Counted from the first letter of the stretch, positions 15,188 to 24,507 are shown. The stretch is 64,000 nt of DNA from UBA6168 sp964573725 (GCA_964573725.1 CAZNLJ010000002.1:62001-126000); one strand, 5' to 3'. A program made the numbers and translations. Notes: generated by a model not told the origin, from the letters alone.

Positions 15188-16039
15188 TCATTGCAGCTTG
15201 AAGTCGTAGCGGATGGTTCCGCATTGCTTGTCGACGCTACCTTTCTGAAACTTCCATTGCCGGGCGTTCCGGATGGCCAGGTCGATCAGTCTGGAATCGG
15301 CGGTGGTGGATCCCTTTTGGGTGAAGGTGGGTTCGCCGATGACATCCCCGTTTCGGTCCACACAGAGGTTGATGACCACGACACCTTTTTCCTGGGAATT
15401 ATCCCGGATGCTGGGACCTTTCCGGAGGACGCCGCGATTGGACAGGCCGTCCCCAAGAATACCGGCTCCGCTGGCGATTCCTTCCAGGTTGGCCGCATTG
15501 GGGTCCCCGTTGGGGTCTCCTTGTTCGCCGGGTTGCTTCTTTCCGTTACCCCCTTGCTTGAACAGGCCCTCCAGTTTGTTTTTCTTGTCGGCCTCCTCCG
15601 CCGCTATCTTTTGGGCCTCCTGCTGTTGCTGTCGGATGCGCTCCTGTGCCGCTAGCTGCTCTTGCAGTTCCTTCTGCTCCTTTTCTTCCTTATCCTTTTC
15701 AATGCGGTCCGCATCGGGGTCTTCCGTGCGCAGCACATCCGGGCGGGATTTCTTGCTGGGTTCGGGGTTGACCTTTTCCTTTACCGGCTCGGCAGGAGGG
15801 CTGGTCTCCTGTTCCTCCGGTGCGGCGGATTCCGGCGTCCGTGCCGGCTCGGTACCTTCCTCCGGGGTGCCGGCATCGGGGATACCCAAGTGGACGAGGG
15901 TTCCGCCGGCTTCCGGCGGCGGGATTTGGAAAGTAAAGCCGTAGAGTCCCGCCAGGAGAAGCAGGACGGTGTGGATGACGATGCTGAAGACCATCCCGCG
16001 TCTTTTGTTCGTCTTTTCCGATTTGGTCAATGTTTCCAT
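15188..16039 (-). CDS. Energy transducer TonB
   Basis: This 283-residue protein has TonB architecture: a short cytoplasmic N-terminus, one membrane helix (about 15-37, GMVFSIVIHTVLLLLAGLYG), and a Pro/Glu/Lys-rich periplasmic stretch. A coiled-coil part follows around 115-160 (KEQKELQEQLAAQERIRQQQ). The C-terminal domain has GVVVINLCVDRNGDVIGEP and a C-terminal AIRNARQWKFQKG. TonB passes inner-membrane proton-motive force to outer-membrane transporters. It is the last gene of the exbB-exbD-exbD-tonB series on the minus strand, about 110 bases after the second exbD, so it most likely works with those gene products. Confidence 0.9.
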   Translation of the reverse strand: METLTKSEKTNKRRGMVFSIVIHTVLLLLAGLYGFTFQIPPPEAGGTLVHLGIPDAGTPEEGTEPARTPESAAPEEQETSPPAEPVKEKVNPEPSKKSRPDVLRTEDPDADRIEKDKEEKEQKELQEQLAAQERIRQQQQEAQKIAAEEADKKNKLEGLFKQGGNGKKQPGEQGDPNGDPNAANLEGIASGAGILGDGLSNRGVLRKGPSIRDNSQEKGVVVINLCVDRNGDVIGEPTFTQKGSTTADSRLIDLAIRNARQWKFQKGSVDKQCGTIRYDFKLQ

Positions 16040-16147
16040 ACGCTTGGAAAATTAGGTCGTTCTTGAAAAAAACCGGACGGCCGACTTATCGGGTGAATAA
16101 CGCAGCGAGGCTGCGGAAAATTGTCCGTACGTTCGGCTTTCCGCGGT

Positions 16148-16549
16148 TCAGTCCGCCGCCGCGGTCAGGACGGCATTCACCTGGTAGCGCATCGCCACAT
16201 CCATCACGAAGGCCACATATTGTACCTGCGCCCCTTTCCGGGGAGAGATGGTGACGGTGAACTTGCCTTTGGCGCCGCGGGATTTCCGCCGCATCCAGTC
16301 CTCGATATCGGCGGATGACACCCGTTTGCCATTGAGGTAGAACTTACCGGATGCATGGACGGCGATATCATCCGTGCGGTCGTCGATGGCGGCCGTTGCG
16401 CGGGAGGAACCCGGCAGCTTGAGGTTGAGGGAGTTGGGGGCCACCAGACCCGAATTGAGGACGAAGAAGATCAACAACAGGAAAATCATGTCCGTCATCG
16501 AGGCGGTGCTGAATTGGGTGCTGACCTTATTCCGTTTCTTGAATGCCAT
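16148..16549 (-). CDS. exbD: Biopolymer transporter ExbD (second copy)
   Basis: This 133-residue protein has a short cytoplasmic N-terminus, a single membrane helix that begins with the proton-relay aspartate in SMTDMIFLLLIFFVLNS, and a periplasmic ExbD domain. It pairs with ExbB to make the proton-driven motor that energises TonB. Its start lies two bases after the stop of the first exbD copy, so the two are translated together. The sequence differs clearly from the first copy outside the helix; two non-identical ExbDs are common in Bacteroidota systems. Confidence 0.93.
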   Translation of the reverse strand: MAFKKRNKVSTQFSTASMTDMIFLLLIFFVLNSGLVAPNSLNLKLPGSSRATAAIDDRTDDIAVHASGKFYLNGKRVSSADIEDWMRRKSRGAKGKFTVTISPRKGAQVQYVAFVMDVAMRYQVNAVLTAAAD

Positions 16550-16551
16550 AA

Positions 16552-16953
16552 TCAGCTCTTTTTTTCCTTCGTCGCGAGAATGGCCTTGACCCGCATCTCA
16601 CCGGCCACGCGGATGACGTCCGCCACCTGGTCGAAAGCGGCATCCTTGTGTGCGGCGATGGTGACGGTGAACTCCTCCCGGGTGCCCATGGACTGCTTCC
16701 TGGCGAGCAGTGCGCGCTTGAGTTGGGCGGTGGTGAGGGATTCGCCATCGAAAACCATGCGTCCCCGGACATCCACCTCGACGATGACGTTGGCGGGGGC
16801 GACCGTCTTGGCATCGGATTCCGGCAGGTCCTCCATGGATATCTTGACGAAATTGGAGGTCAGCACGAAGAAGATCAGCAACAGGAATATCATGTCCGTC
16901 ATGGACGCGTAGCTGAATTCCGCACTGATCTTATTTCTTCTCTTGAGGGCCAT
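16552..16953 (-). CDS. exbD: Biopolymer transporter ExbD (first copy)
   Basis: This 133-residue ExbD has the same plan as its neighbour: MALKRRNKISAEFSYASM, then the membrane helix TDMIFLLLIFFVLTS with the key aspartate, then a periplasmic domain with FTVTIAAHKDAAFDQVADV. It follows the exbB gene after 144 bases that hold no evident gene, and precedes the second exbD by two bases. Together with ExbB, the other ExbD and TonB it forms a complete energy-transduction unit. Confidence 0.93.
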   Translation of the reverse strand: MALKRRNKISAEFSYASMTDMIFLLLIFFVLTSNFVKISMEDLPESDAKTVAPANVIVEVDVRGRMVFDGESLTTAQLKRALLARKQSMGTREEFTVTIAAHKDAAFDQVADVIRVAGEMRVKAILATKEKKS

Positions 16954-17097
16954 AATGAGGACTGTGGGATGATCGGCGACACCACCGGCCTGTGGTCCGG
17001 CGGAGCGGGCGGCGGTATCGGCGGATGGACCGTCGGGCGTATCCGGTACCGGTCCACGAGATCGGGGCCGGGGCTGGAAACGGGGCGGCGGCAGGAA

Positions 17098-17781
17098 TCA
17101 ATTGGCCGGCTCCTGCAGCAAGTCCATGAACTCGGTGGTAGAGCGCTCCATCTTGTAAACGACCTTATCCACACGGCCGACCAGGGCGTTGTAACCGATA
17201 TAGGCGATGATACCGACCACCAGGCCGACGGCGGTGGTGATCAGGGCCTGGTAGATACCGCCGGCCAGTACCTGCGGGGTGATGTTGGGCGCGGTCGCCA
17301 TTTTCTGGAAAGAGATGATCATACCTGTCACGGTACCCAGGAAGCCCAGCATCGGGGCGGAACCGGAAATGCCGGCCAGGGTGGAGAGGTTCTTCTCCAG
17401 CTTGAAGATTTCCAGGTTACCGACATTCTCGATCGCGGCATCTATATCCCGCAAGGGCTTACCGATCCTGGCCAGGCCTTTCTCCACCATGCGGGCGACG
17501 GGCGTATCCGTATTCTGACAGAGCGTCCGAGCCGCCTGCAGGTTGCCCGTACTGACGTTCATCCGGATGTTGTTCATGAAATGTTCGTCCACTTCCCCGG
17601 CCTTCTGGATGGAAAGGTACCGCTCCACGAAGATATAGAGGGCCATGACCGACTGCACCAACTGGATCAGCACGATGGTGACCCCGATCGGACCGCCGGA
17701 GAAAAGCAGGTCCAACAAACTCTCGGATGCCGTTTCGACAGGCATGTCAGCCGTCTGGAGAAACAAGGTGTTTTGAAACAT
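17098..17781 (-). CDS. exbB: MotA/TolQ/ExbB proton channel protein
   Basis: This 227-residue inner-membrane protein has three predicted helices: about 27-52 (GGPIGVTIVLIQLVQSVMAL), about 125-150 (GSAPMLGFLGTVTGMIISF) and about 165-190 (ALITTAVGLVVGIIAYIGY). The GLLGTV-like GFLGTVTGM segment and the third-helix TTAVGL are hallmarks of ExbB/TolQ. It forms the channel core around the ExbD helices. It is the first gene of the unit that continues with two exbD genes and tonB. A TAACTTTG -7 element about 305 bases upstream may be its promoter. Confidence 0.93.
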   Translation of the reverse strand: MFQNTLFLQTADMPVETASESLLDLLFSGGPIGVTIVLIQLVQSVMALYIFVERYLSIQKAGEVDEHFMNNIRMNVSTGNLQAARTLCQNTDTPVARMVEKGLARIGKPLRDIDAAIENVGNLEIFKLEKNLSTLAGISGSAPMLGFLGTVTGMIISFQKMATAPNITPQVLAGGIYQALITTAVGLVVGIIAYIGYNALVGRVDKVVYKMERSTTEFMDLLQEPAN

Positions 17782-18085
17782 AGGAAGCCTGGGTTAGTTG
17801 TTTGTCTGCCCCGCAACGGGCCGATATCCGGGAATCGGGCCGGGCGGGATGTGCTTGGCATACGTCGGTGCATGAACCGGTGGAGGCACCTGCGTCCGGA
17901 GGGGCGGGCATCGGGCGCCTCTTTTGCCATAACGCCGGCGGACGCCGGAAAGTACGGACGCCGGGTAAAAAATCCGGCGCCTCCGGAACGGACTCCGACC
18001 CGGACGCGAATTTCAGGACCGTTTCCGTCCGAACCGGCCGGAGCGCTCCCGTAAATCCGTTCGGGATGCCGCGACCGTACGGCGT

Positions 18086-18093
18086 CAAAGTTA
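18086..18093 (-). promoter_or_regulatory. Candidate -7 element for the exbB operon
   Basis: Read on the minus strand the bases are TAACTTTG, an exact TAnnTTTG. It would leave a leader of about 300 bases. A CAAA further right lies only 12 bases away, too close for a normal -33 element. Confidence 0.35.
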
Positions 18094-18159
18094 TTATTTT
18101 TTAGACAAATACAGGTGAGGTCTGCGGCGATTATAATTTCGGCAAAAGCAACCCGGCGC

Positions 18160-18189
18160 TTTGATTTCCGGGGCTAAACCTTATTTTTG
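18160..18189 (+). promoter_or_regulatory. Promoter of fadN-fadA
   Basis: TTTG at 18160-18163, an 18-base spacer and TATTTTTG at 18182-18189 fit the Bacteroidota promoter pattern closely. The leader to the fadN start would be about 85 bases. Confidence 0.65.
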
Positions 18190-18280
18190 CAAGAACAGCG
18201 AATTTTCGCAAAAACCAGTCTTCCCCTGCCGGTCGGAAAGACGGAACACCGCCGGCCGGGGGTCAAAGCACAAACCGAAG

Positions 18281-20656
18281 ATGAGAAGAATACGGAAAGT
18301 GGGTGTCCTGGGAGCCGGTGTCATGGGCGCCGGCATTGCCTGCCACCTGGCGAATGCGGGTTTCGAGGTATGGATGCTGGACCTGGCGGCGGAAGGGGCT
18401 TCCCACGGCGAGCGGAGCCGACCCGCGGCGAAGGCCCTGGCCACCGCCCTGGGGGCGAAGCTTTCCCCGTTGTACAGCAAATCGTACGCCGCCCGGATCC
18501 ACACCGGGAACTTCCCGGACGACCTGGCATCGGTCGCCGCCAACTGCGACTGGACCATAGAGGTCGTGGCGGAGCGGGTGGACATCAAACGGGAGCTGCT
18601 GGCACAGGTGGACCGTCACCGACGGCCGGGCACCCTGGTCAGCACCAACACCTCCGGCATTCCGATCCACCTGATAGCCGAGGGGATGAGCGAAGATTTC
18701 CGGCAGCATTTCTGCGGCACCCACTTTTTCAATCCGCCGCGGTACATGCGCTTGTTGGAAATCATACCCACCTCGGACACCCTGCCTTCGGTCACCCGTT
18801 TTTTCCTTCGGTTCGGGGACATCCACCTGGGCAAGCAGACCGTGTTGGCCAAGGACACACCCGCCTTCATCGCCAACCGGATCGGCGTCTACGCCATGGC
18901 CCGGACCTATCAGCTGACCACCGCCCTGGGCCTCACCATCACGGAAGCGGATGCCCTGACCGGTACCGTCATCGGCCGCCCCAAGACCGGGACATTCCGC
19001 CTGGCCGACCTGGTGGGACATGACATAGCCGCCAAGGTCATCCAGGGCATCCGCCGCAATTGTCCGGAAGACGAGCAAGCGGCCGCCTTCGAAATCCCGC
19101 CCTACCTGCAATTCCTGCTGGAACAAGGTTTCCTCGGCGACAAGTCCGGGAAAGGATTTTACGAGAAGACCGGGCAACGGGACGAGCAAGGGAAACCGGT
19201 CGTCCGGGCCCTGAACCTGGACACCCTGGCCTACGAGTCGCAACCCGCCCCCACCCTGCCGGGATTGGCTGCGGCGCGGCAAGCGGACCGGCTGGACCAG
19301 CGGATCCGGCTGTTGTTCCAGTCCGCCGACAAGGGCGGACAGCTTGTCCGGCAATCCTTGGCCGGACTTTTCGCCTACGTCTCCCAGCGTATCCCGTCCG
19401 TCGCGGACCAACCCTACCGGATCGACGACGCCTTGCGGGCCGGTTTTTCCTGGGAGCTCGGTCCGTTCGAATATTGGGACACCGTCGGTGTGGCACAGGG
19501 GATCGAGGCGGCGGAGCAATCCGGGGAGCAGGTCGCCCCCTGGGTGCGGGAGATGCTGGACAAAGGCTTCGAGACCTTCTACAGCGCGGAAGCGGGCCGA
19601 CGATACTGCTACGATCCGGCCAGCGGGGCACGTGTTCCCGTCCAGGGTGCCGAGGAATTCATCCTTCTCGACCATTACCGGACCCAGGCCCCTGTCCTCC
19701 GACAGCCCGAGATCGTCCTCCACGACATCGGCGAAGGGGTTCTTTGCCTGGCGTTCCAAAGCAAGGCCAATACCCTGGGAGAAGGGGTGCTCCGGGGTAT
19801 CAACGATGCCATCGACCTGGCATCCGATGGAGACTGGAAAGGCCTGGTCATCGGAAACAATGCCCGCAACTTCTCCGTCGGCGCGAACCTCATGATGGTG
19901 GCGATGATGGCCTACGAGCAGGATTGGGACCAACTGTCCTTTGCCGTCCGGTATTTCCAGGATACCGTCATGCGGTGCCGGTACTCCCCGATCCCGGTGG
20001 TTGCGGCCACCCAGGGCTACGTGTTCGGGGGTGCCTGCGAATTGGTGATGCATTGCGATGCCGCCGTCTGTGCGGCGGAGAGTTACGTCGGGCTGGTGGA
20101 AGCGGGCGTCGGATTGCTGCCCGGCGGGGCGGGCACCAAGGAGTTCGCCCTGCGGACCTCGGATTCATTCTTCGAGGGTGACGTACAGATGCCCACCCTC
20201 ATCGAACGGTTCCGCACCATAGCGACCGCCGCCGTATCCACCTCCGCCCAGGAGGCCTTTGCGTACGGGTACCTCCAGCCCGGGAAGGACCGGGTCGTCC
20301 TGAACACACAGCGTACGATTGCGGAAGCCCGGGACAAGGTCCTCGAACTGGCCAGGCATTATGTGATGCCGATCCAACGGACGGACATCACCGTGTTGGG
20401 CCGGGGTGGGCTGGCCACCTTGTACCTGGCGGCGAACGAACTCAAGATGGGGGGATATGCCTCCGAACACGACGTCAAGATAGCCCGTAAGATGGCTTGG
20501 GTGCTCTGCGGCGGGGACCTGAGCGGGCCGCAGCCAGTCAGCGAGCGGTACCTGCTGGATATCGAGCGGGAAGCCTTCCTGAGCTTGTGCGGGGAAGCCA
20601 AGACCCTGGAACGGATCCAACATATGCTGACCACGAACAAACCGCTCCGCAATTGA
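18281..20656 (+). CDS. fadN: 3-hydroxyacyl-CoA dehydrogenase / enoyl-CoA hydratase (FadN type)
   Basis: This 791-residue bifunctional enzyme of fatty-acid beta-oxidation has the dehydrogenase first and the hydratase last, the order of Bacillus FadN and the reverse of E. coli FadB/FadJ. The NAD site VGVLGAGVMGAGIA is at residues 7-20. The dehydrogenase catalytic segment FCGTHFFNPPRYMRLLEIIP follows, and DTPAFIANRIG links to the C-terminal dehydrogenase domain. From about residue 480 a crotonase domain appears with KGLVIGNNARNFSVGANL, GYVFGGACELVMHCD and AGVGLLPGGAGTKEF, which contain the oxyanion-hole and glutamate positions. The start ATG at 18281 immediately precedes the Rossmann fold. fadA follows after 93 bases, making a two-step beta-oxidation unit. 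Confidence 0.95.
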   Translation: MRRIRKVGVLGAGVMGAGIACHLANAGFEVWMLDLAAEGASHGERSRPAAKALATALGAKLSPLYSKSYAARIHTGNFPDDLASVAANCDWTIEVVAERVDIKRELLAQVDRHRRPGTLVSTNTSGIPIHLIAEGMSEDFRQHFCGTHFFNPPRYMRLLEIIPTSDTLPSVTRFFLRFGDIHLGKQTVLAKDTPAFIANRIGVYAMARTYQLTTALGLTITEADALTGTVIGRPKTGTFRLADLVGHDIAAKVIQGIRRNCPEDEQAAAFEIPPYLQFLLEQGFLGDKSGKGFYEKTGQRDEQGKPVVRALNLDTLAYESQPAPTLPGLAAARQADRLDQRIRLLFQSADKGGQLVRQSLAGLFAYVSQRIPSVADQPYRIDDALRAGFSWELGPFEYWDTVGVAQGIEAAEQSGEQVAPWVREMLDKGFETFYSAEAGRRYCYDPASGARVPVQGAEEFILLDHYRTQAPVLRQPEIVLHDIGEGVLCLAFQSKANTLGEGVLRGINDAIDLASDGDWKGLVIGNNARNFSVGANLMMVAMMAYEQDWDQLSFAVRYFQDTVMRCRYSPIPVVAATQGYVFGGACELVMHCDAAVCAAESYVGLVEAGVGLLPGGAGTKEFALRTSDSFFEGDVQMPTLIERFRTIATAAVSTSAQEAFAYGYLQPGKDRVVLNTQRTIAEARDKVLELARHYVMPIQRTDITVLGRGGLATLYLAANELKMGGYASEHDVKIARKMAWVLCGGDLSGPQPVSERYLLDIEREAFLSLCGEAKTLERIQHMLTTNKPLRN

Positions 20657-20749
20657 CGGAAAAAAACGTCGGTCCGGGACAGCCGCCCCCTCGGGACAGG
20701 CCCCGGCGAAGGAACAACGGCCGCTAAACAAGAAGAAATATCCGAGACC

Positions 20750-21925
20750 ATGCAGGAAGCCTATATAGTCAAAGCGTTTCGAACCGCGGTAGGGAAAGCG
20801 AAGAAAGGAAGTTTCCGACATTACCGATCCGACGACCTGGCGGTGGAGGTCATCCGGCATCTCTTGCGGGAGACCCCCTCCCTGGATCCGGCGGATATAG
20901 ACGATTGTATCGTCGGTTGTGCCAATCCGGAAGGGGAACAGGGGCTGCAGGTCGGCCGGTTGATTGCCTTGCGGGCCATCGGCGAGCATGCGCCCGGCAT
21001 GACCATCAACCGGTATTGTGCCTCCGGCCTGGAGTCCATCGCCCTGGCGGTGGCCAAGATCCGGGCGGGAATGGCCCGATGCATTGTGGCCGGAGGTGCG
21101 GAGAGCATGAGCATGATTCCCATGACCGGCTACAAATTGGCGCCCAGTTATGCCGTGGCGAGTACGACCCCGACCTATCTGACCGGTATGGGGCATACCG
21201 CCGAGGCGGTGGCCGGGCGTTACGGCATCACCCGGGAGGATGCCGACCGATTTGCGGTGGAATCCCACCGCAAGGCGGCGGCGGCCCTCGCCGACGGTCG
21301 GTTCCGGGAAGGTATCGTCCCCATCACCGTCTCGGAAGTATGGGTGGAGGAGGACGAGCGCAAGACGCGCTCCTGGGTCATGGATACGGATGAGGGCGTC
21401 CGGCCCGACACCACGGAAGCGGCCCTGGCCCGGCTGGCACCGGCTTTCCGGAAAGGCGGGGTGGTCACCGCCGGCAATGCGTCGCAGACCTCCGACGGGG
21501 CCGCTTTTGTATTGGTCATGTCGGAGGAAATGGTCAAACGGCTCCAGTTGGAGCCGATAGCGCGCCTGGCCAGCTGTGCGGTGGCCGGCATAGACCCCCT
21601 GTACATGGGAATGGGCCCCTGCAAGGCCATCCCCCTGGCGCTCCGGCAAGCGGGGCTGTCCTTGCCGGAAGTGGAGCAGGTCGAGCTGAACGAGGCGTTC
21701 GCCGCCCAAGCCCTGGCGGTCATCCGGGAAGCCGGGCTGGATCCCGACCGGGTGAACGTCAACGGGGGGGCGGTTGCCTTGGGGCATCCCTTGGGCTGTA
21801 CCGGTACGAAACTGACGGTGCAGCTGTTGGGAGAAATGCGTCGGCGCGGACAGCGTTACGGGATGGTGACCGCCTGTGTGGGCGGCGGACAAGGCATCGC
21901 AGGCATCTACGAACGGCTCTCTTGA
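20750..21925 (+). CDS. fadA: Acetyl-CoA acyltransferase (thiolase)
   Basis: This 391-residue thiolase cleaves 3-ketoacyl-CoA to acetyl-CoA in the last step of beta-oxidation. The acyl-accepting Cys90 lies in NRYCASGLES. NEAFAAQ, the histidine in GGAVALGHPLGCTG and the second cysteine in ACVGGGQG (C376) complete the active site. Length and motifs are normal. It follows fadN and probably shares its mRNA, as in the Bacillus fadNAE operon, although no acyl-CoA dehydrogenase (fadE) is present here. Its last 19 bases overlap the opposing pseudouridine synthase gene. Confidence 0.95.
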   Translation: MQEAYIVKAFRTAVGKAKKGSFRHYRSDDLAVEVIRHLLRETPSLDPADIDDCIVGCANPEGEQGLQVGRLIALRAIGEHAPGMTINRYCASGLESIALAVAKIRAGMARCIVAGGAESMSMIPMTGYKLAPSYAVASTTPTYLTGMGHTAEAVAGRYGITREDADRFAVESHRKAAAALADGRFREGIVPITVSEVWVEEDERKTRSWVMDTDEGVRPDTTEAALARLAPAFRKGGVVTAGNASQTSDGAAFVLVMSEEMVKRLQLEPIARLASCAVAGIDPLYMGMGPCKAIPLALRQAGLSLPEVEQVELNEAFAAQALAVIREAGLDPDRVNVNGGAVALGHPLGCTGTKLTVQLLGEMRRRGQRYGMVTACVGGGQGIAGIYERLS

Positions 21926-22701
21926 CCGGGCGGTGTCCCGCCGGGGATACCGGGCAGGAAGGAGAACAGCCCGACGAGACCTTCCCCGGCACCTGGGAAG
22001 ATCTCGATCCCGACATTTGCGTTTCCGCCGAACGCGGTGAGGAGGGCTTCCCGGAAAGGCGGTTGCAAGGGCGCTTCCAGGCGGAGGGTATCACCGGTGA
22101 ACGGATGGACAAGTTGCAGGGAGCGGGCGTGGAGCAACATGGTGGATACGCCCCATTCCGTCTTCCAGCGTCGGTTCTGCTTGTTGCAGCCGTGGGGGCG
22201 GTCCCCGATGATCGGATGGAAAATATGGGCCAGGTGCTTGCGCAGCTGGTGATGACGCCCCGTCCGGGGATACAAGGCGGCGATGGAGAACCGGGAGGAG
22301 AGATGGTTTCCGAAAGGTATCGGCACTTCCAGTGTGAACAAGGTCCGGTAGTCCGTAACCGCCTCCTGGGGAGGCCCGTCTTCCCGGGACAGGGCATAGT
22401 CGACCCTTCCTTCGGCAGGCAGGTATCCACGGACCAGGGCCAGGTATTCCTTGCGGATTTCCCCATGGGCGAACAAGCCCTGCAGGGTCCGGAGCGCCGT
22501 CGGCGTCCGGGCGAACAAGAGGACGCCGGCCGTCTTCCGGTCCAGGCGGTGGACCGGGTGGACCGGCGCCTGCAGCTGGTCCCGAAGCTGCTGCAGGGCC
22601 GCCTCCGCCACACCTGCGGCGAGGGCGCTGCGGTGGACCAACAGCCCGTGCGGTTTGTTCACCGCGACCATCCATTCATCTTCGTACAGGATATCCAACA
22701 T
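21907..22701 (-). CDS. RluA-family pseudouridine synthase (TruC-like)
   Basis: This 264-residue protein is a pseudouridine synthase of the RluA/TruC branch. It begins LDILYEDEWMVAVNKPHGLL and has the catalytic-aspartate motif HPVHRLDRKTAGVLLF and the TGRHHQLRKHLAHIFHPIIGD segment that is characteristic of TruC, the enzyme that modifies U65 in certain tRNAs. There is no S4 domain. It lies 14 bases after pfkA on the minus strand and is probably co-transcribed. The C-terminal 35 residues are poorly conserved in appearance and overlap the fadA 3' end. The substrate assignment (tRNA rather than rRNA) is inferred from similarity of motifs only. Confidence 0.9.
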   Translation of the reverse strand: MLDILYEDEWMVAVNKPHGLLVHRSALAAGVAEAALQQLRDQLQAPVHPVHRLDRKTAGVLLFARTPTALRTLQGLFAHGEIRKEYLALVRGYLPAEGRVDYALSREDGPPQEAVTDYRTLFTLEVPIPFGNHLSSRFSIAALYPRTGRHHQLRKHLAHIFHPIIGDRPHGCNKQNRRWKTEWGVSTMLLHARSLQLVHPFTGDTLRLEAPLQPPFREALLTAFGGNANVGIEIFPGAGEGLVGLFSFLPGIPGGTPPGQESRS

Positions 22702-22715
22702 CGCTGCGACGGGAT

Positions 22716-23810
22716 TTAGTCGCCGAAGGAAATTCCCAGGGACCTGGCGGTTCTTATCAGGTAATGGTCCTTGTCCAGGTAATTGTACCGTTCGACGGCC
22801 TCCCGCAAGTCCGCGCTGTCCATGCGGTTGTTGCGGAAGGCGACCATCCTGCCGAACGCCCCCTCCGAAATCATTTCGAAGGCCTTGACCCCCATGGCGG
22901 AAGCCAGGATCCGGTCGAAGGCCACCGGGGTTCCGCCGCGTTGCACGTGGCCGAGGATGGTGGTACGGACCTGGGCTTCGCAGCCGATGGCTTCCAGGCG
23001 GCTCCGCAGGAAATTGGCCACCCCGCCGAGCTTGAAATGCGGGTCGCCGGCATCCCTGGCCGCTTCGCCGACCACCGGACCGCCGATCGGACGGGCTCCC
23101 TCGGCCACCACGATGGTGACGAACCCTTTCCCTTTGTGGTAACGCTTGTCGATTTTCCGGAGGATCTGATGCTCATCGAAAGGAATTTCCGGAATCAGGC
23201 AGATTTCCGCACCGCCGGCGATGGCCGTATGCAGGGCAATCCAGCCGGCATCCCGCCCCATGACCTCCATGATCATGACGCGGTCATGGCTTTCCGCCGT
23301 CGTCACGAGCTTATCCAGGCTGTCGGTGGCGATCTGTACCGCGGTGGTGAACCCGAAGGTGAGGTCCGTGGCGGAGAGGTCGTTGTCGATGGTCTTGGGT
23401 ACACCGATGATGTTCAACCCTTTTTCGAACAAGGCCAGGGAGATTTTCTGGCTGCCGTCCCCGCCGATGTTGACCACGGCATCGAAACCCAGGGAACGGA
23501 TCTTTTCGGCCAGTTCACCGGTACGGTCCTCCCTTGCCCAGGTACCGTCCGGCTGCCGGACAGGATAGGCCATGGGATTCCCCTTGTTGGTGGTCTTGAT
23601 GATCGTTCCGCCGCGGACATGGATGCCGGCGATCCGTTTGCCGGAGAGGCGGACCAGCTCCTCCGGGGATTTCATCACCCCGTTGAATGCCTCCACACTA
23701 CCCCAAACTTCCCATTCCCCACTTCGGCGGGCCGCTTTGGCCAATCCGCGCATCACGGCGTTCAGTCCCGGACAATCCCCTCCGCCGGTCGCTACGAGAA
23801 TTTTCTTCAT
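22716..23810 (-). CDS. pfkA: 6-phosphofructokinase (group III type)
   Basis: This 364-residue enzyme phosphorylates fructose-6-phosphate in glycolysis. Signature segments are TGGGDCPGLNAVMRG (residues 8-22), GGDGS (116-120), PKTIDND (138-144), and MIMEVMGRDAGWIAL with the substrate-binding MGRxxG. The glycine of GGDGS is the mark of ATP users, whereas the lysine of PKTIDND is the residue usual in pyrophosphate-using enzymes. This mix is typical of group III PFKs, which mostly use ATP and often lack allosteric control. It is the first gene of a pair with the pseudouridine synthase gene. Confidence 0.94.
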   Translation of the reverse strand: MKKILVATGGGDCPGLNAVMRGLAKAARRSGEWEVWGSVEAFNGVMKSPEELVRLSGKRIAGIHVRGGTIIKTTNKGNPMAYPVRQPDGTWAREDRTGELAEKIRSLGFDAVVNIGGDGSQKISLALFEKGLNIIGVPKTIDNDLSATDLTFGFTTAVQIATDSLDKLVTTAESHDRVMIMEVMGRDAGWIALHTAIAGGAEICLIPEIPFDEHQILRKIDKRYHKGKGFVTIVVAEGARPIGGPVVGEAARDAGDPHFKLGGVANFLRSRLEAIGCEAQVRTTILGHVQRGGTPVAFDRILASAMGVKAFEMISEGAFGRMVAFRNNRMDSADLREAVERYNYLDKDHYLIRTARSLGISFGD

Positions 23811-24015
23811 GATATTTTTTGCGGTTGGTGGCTAATTTTACAATTTAGCTGCAAGCTATTCATTTTGGTTCAATCGGAGGGCCATCCGACGTACAAAAGG
23901 AAGGCCGGTCCGGTAAATGACCATCCTTTGGGTATTGCCGCCCCGGGCTGTCGAACCTTTGACCAACCGTCCCGTTTCCGGACCGCCGGTGGGAACCGGT
24001 TAAAAAATCCGTCGC

Positions 24016-24471
24016 ATGAAAACCGCCGTCTTCCCCGGTTCGTTCGACCCGATCACCGTAGGCCATGTCCGTATCGTGGAACGGAGCCTTCCCTTGTTCG
24101 ACCGGATCATCGTGGCGGTGGGCGTCAACCAGCAGAAACAATCCCTTTTCCCGCTGGAACGGCGCATGGCCTGGCTGGAGGAGGTCTTCCGGCCGTTCCC
24201 CACGGTGGAAATTGCCCATTTCGAAGGGTTGACGGCCCATTTTTGCAACCGGATGGGTGCCCGGTACCTGCTGCGGGGCTTGCGCAACGCCTCCGATTTC
24301 GATTACGAGAAAACCATTTCCCAGTTGAACTACATCGTCGGCTTGCAGCTAGAGACCGTTTTCCTGATCAGTGAGCCGGAGCTTTCCCATATCAGCTCCA
24401 CGATTGTCCGGGAAATCATCCGGGGCCAGGGTGATGCGACCCCGTTCCTTCCCGACGCCGTGGTGATCTGA
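24016..24471 (+). CDS. coaD: Phosphopantetheine adenylyltransferase
   Basis: This 151-residue protein is CoaD, which transfers AMP to 4'-phosphopantetheine in coenzyme A synthesis. It opens with AVFPGSFDPITVGHVRIVE, carrying the (T/H)xGH nucleotidyltransferase motif as TVGH. RGLRNASDFDYEKTISQLN and the C-terminal SSTIVREI segment with the phosphate-binding positions are also present. Length is slightly short but normal. A good intrinsic terminator follows directly. Confidence 0.96.
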   Translation: MKTAVFPGSFDPITVGHVRIVERSLPLFDRIIVAVGVNQQKQSLFPLERRMAWLEEVFRPFPTVEIAHFEGLTAHFCNRMGARYLLRGLRNASDFDYEKTISQLNYIVGLQLETVFLISEPELSHISSTIVREIIRGQGDATPFLPDAVVI

Positions 24472-24477
24472 CCGCCG

Positions 24478-24507
24478 GGATGGCGATCGGCCCGCGCCAT
24501 CCTTTTT
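24478..24507 (+). terminator. Intrinsic terminator after coaD
   Basis: GGATGGCG (24478-24485) and CGCCATCC (24495-24502) form an eight-base stem around a nine-base loop, followed at once by TTTTT. It starts seven bases past the coaD stop codon. Confidence 0.75.

Larger units (their letters stand above)
17782..18280. other. Intergenic region between divergent exbB and fadN
   Basis: This gap of about 500 bases separates two divergent operons. Candidate promoters face both ways (18086-18093 on the minus strand, 18160-18189 on the plus strand). The roughly 300 bases next to exbB are GC-rich and hold nothing I can recognise. Confidence 0.6.

Noticed and set aside
18263..20053. Long open frame opposite fadN
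   Set aside because: It lies wholly antisense to a certain gene and has no recognisable motif.
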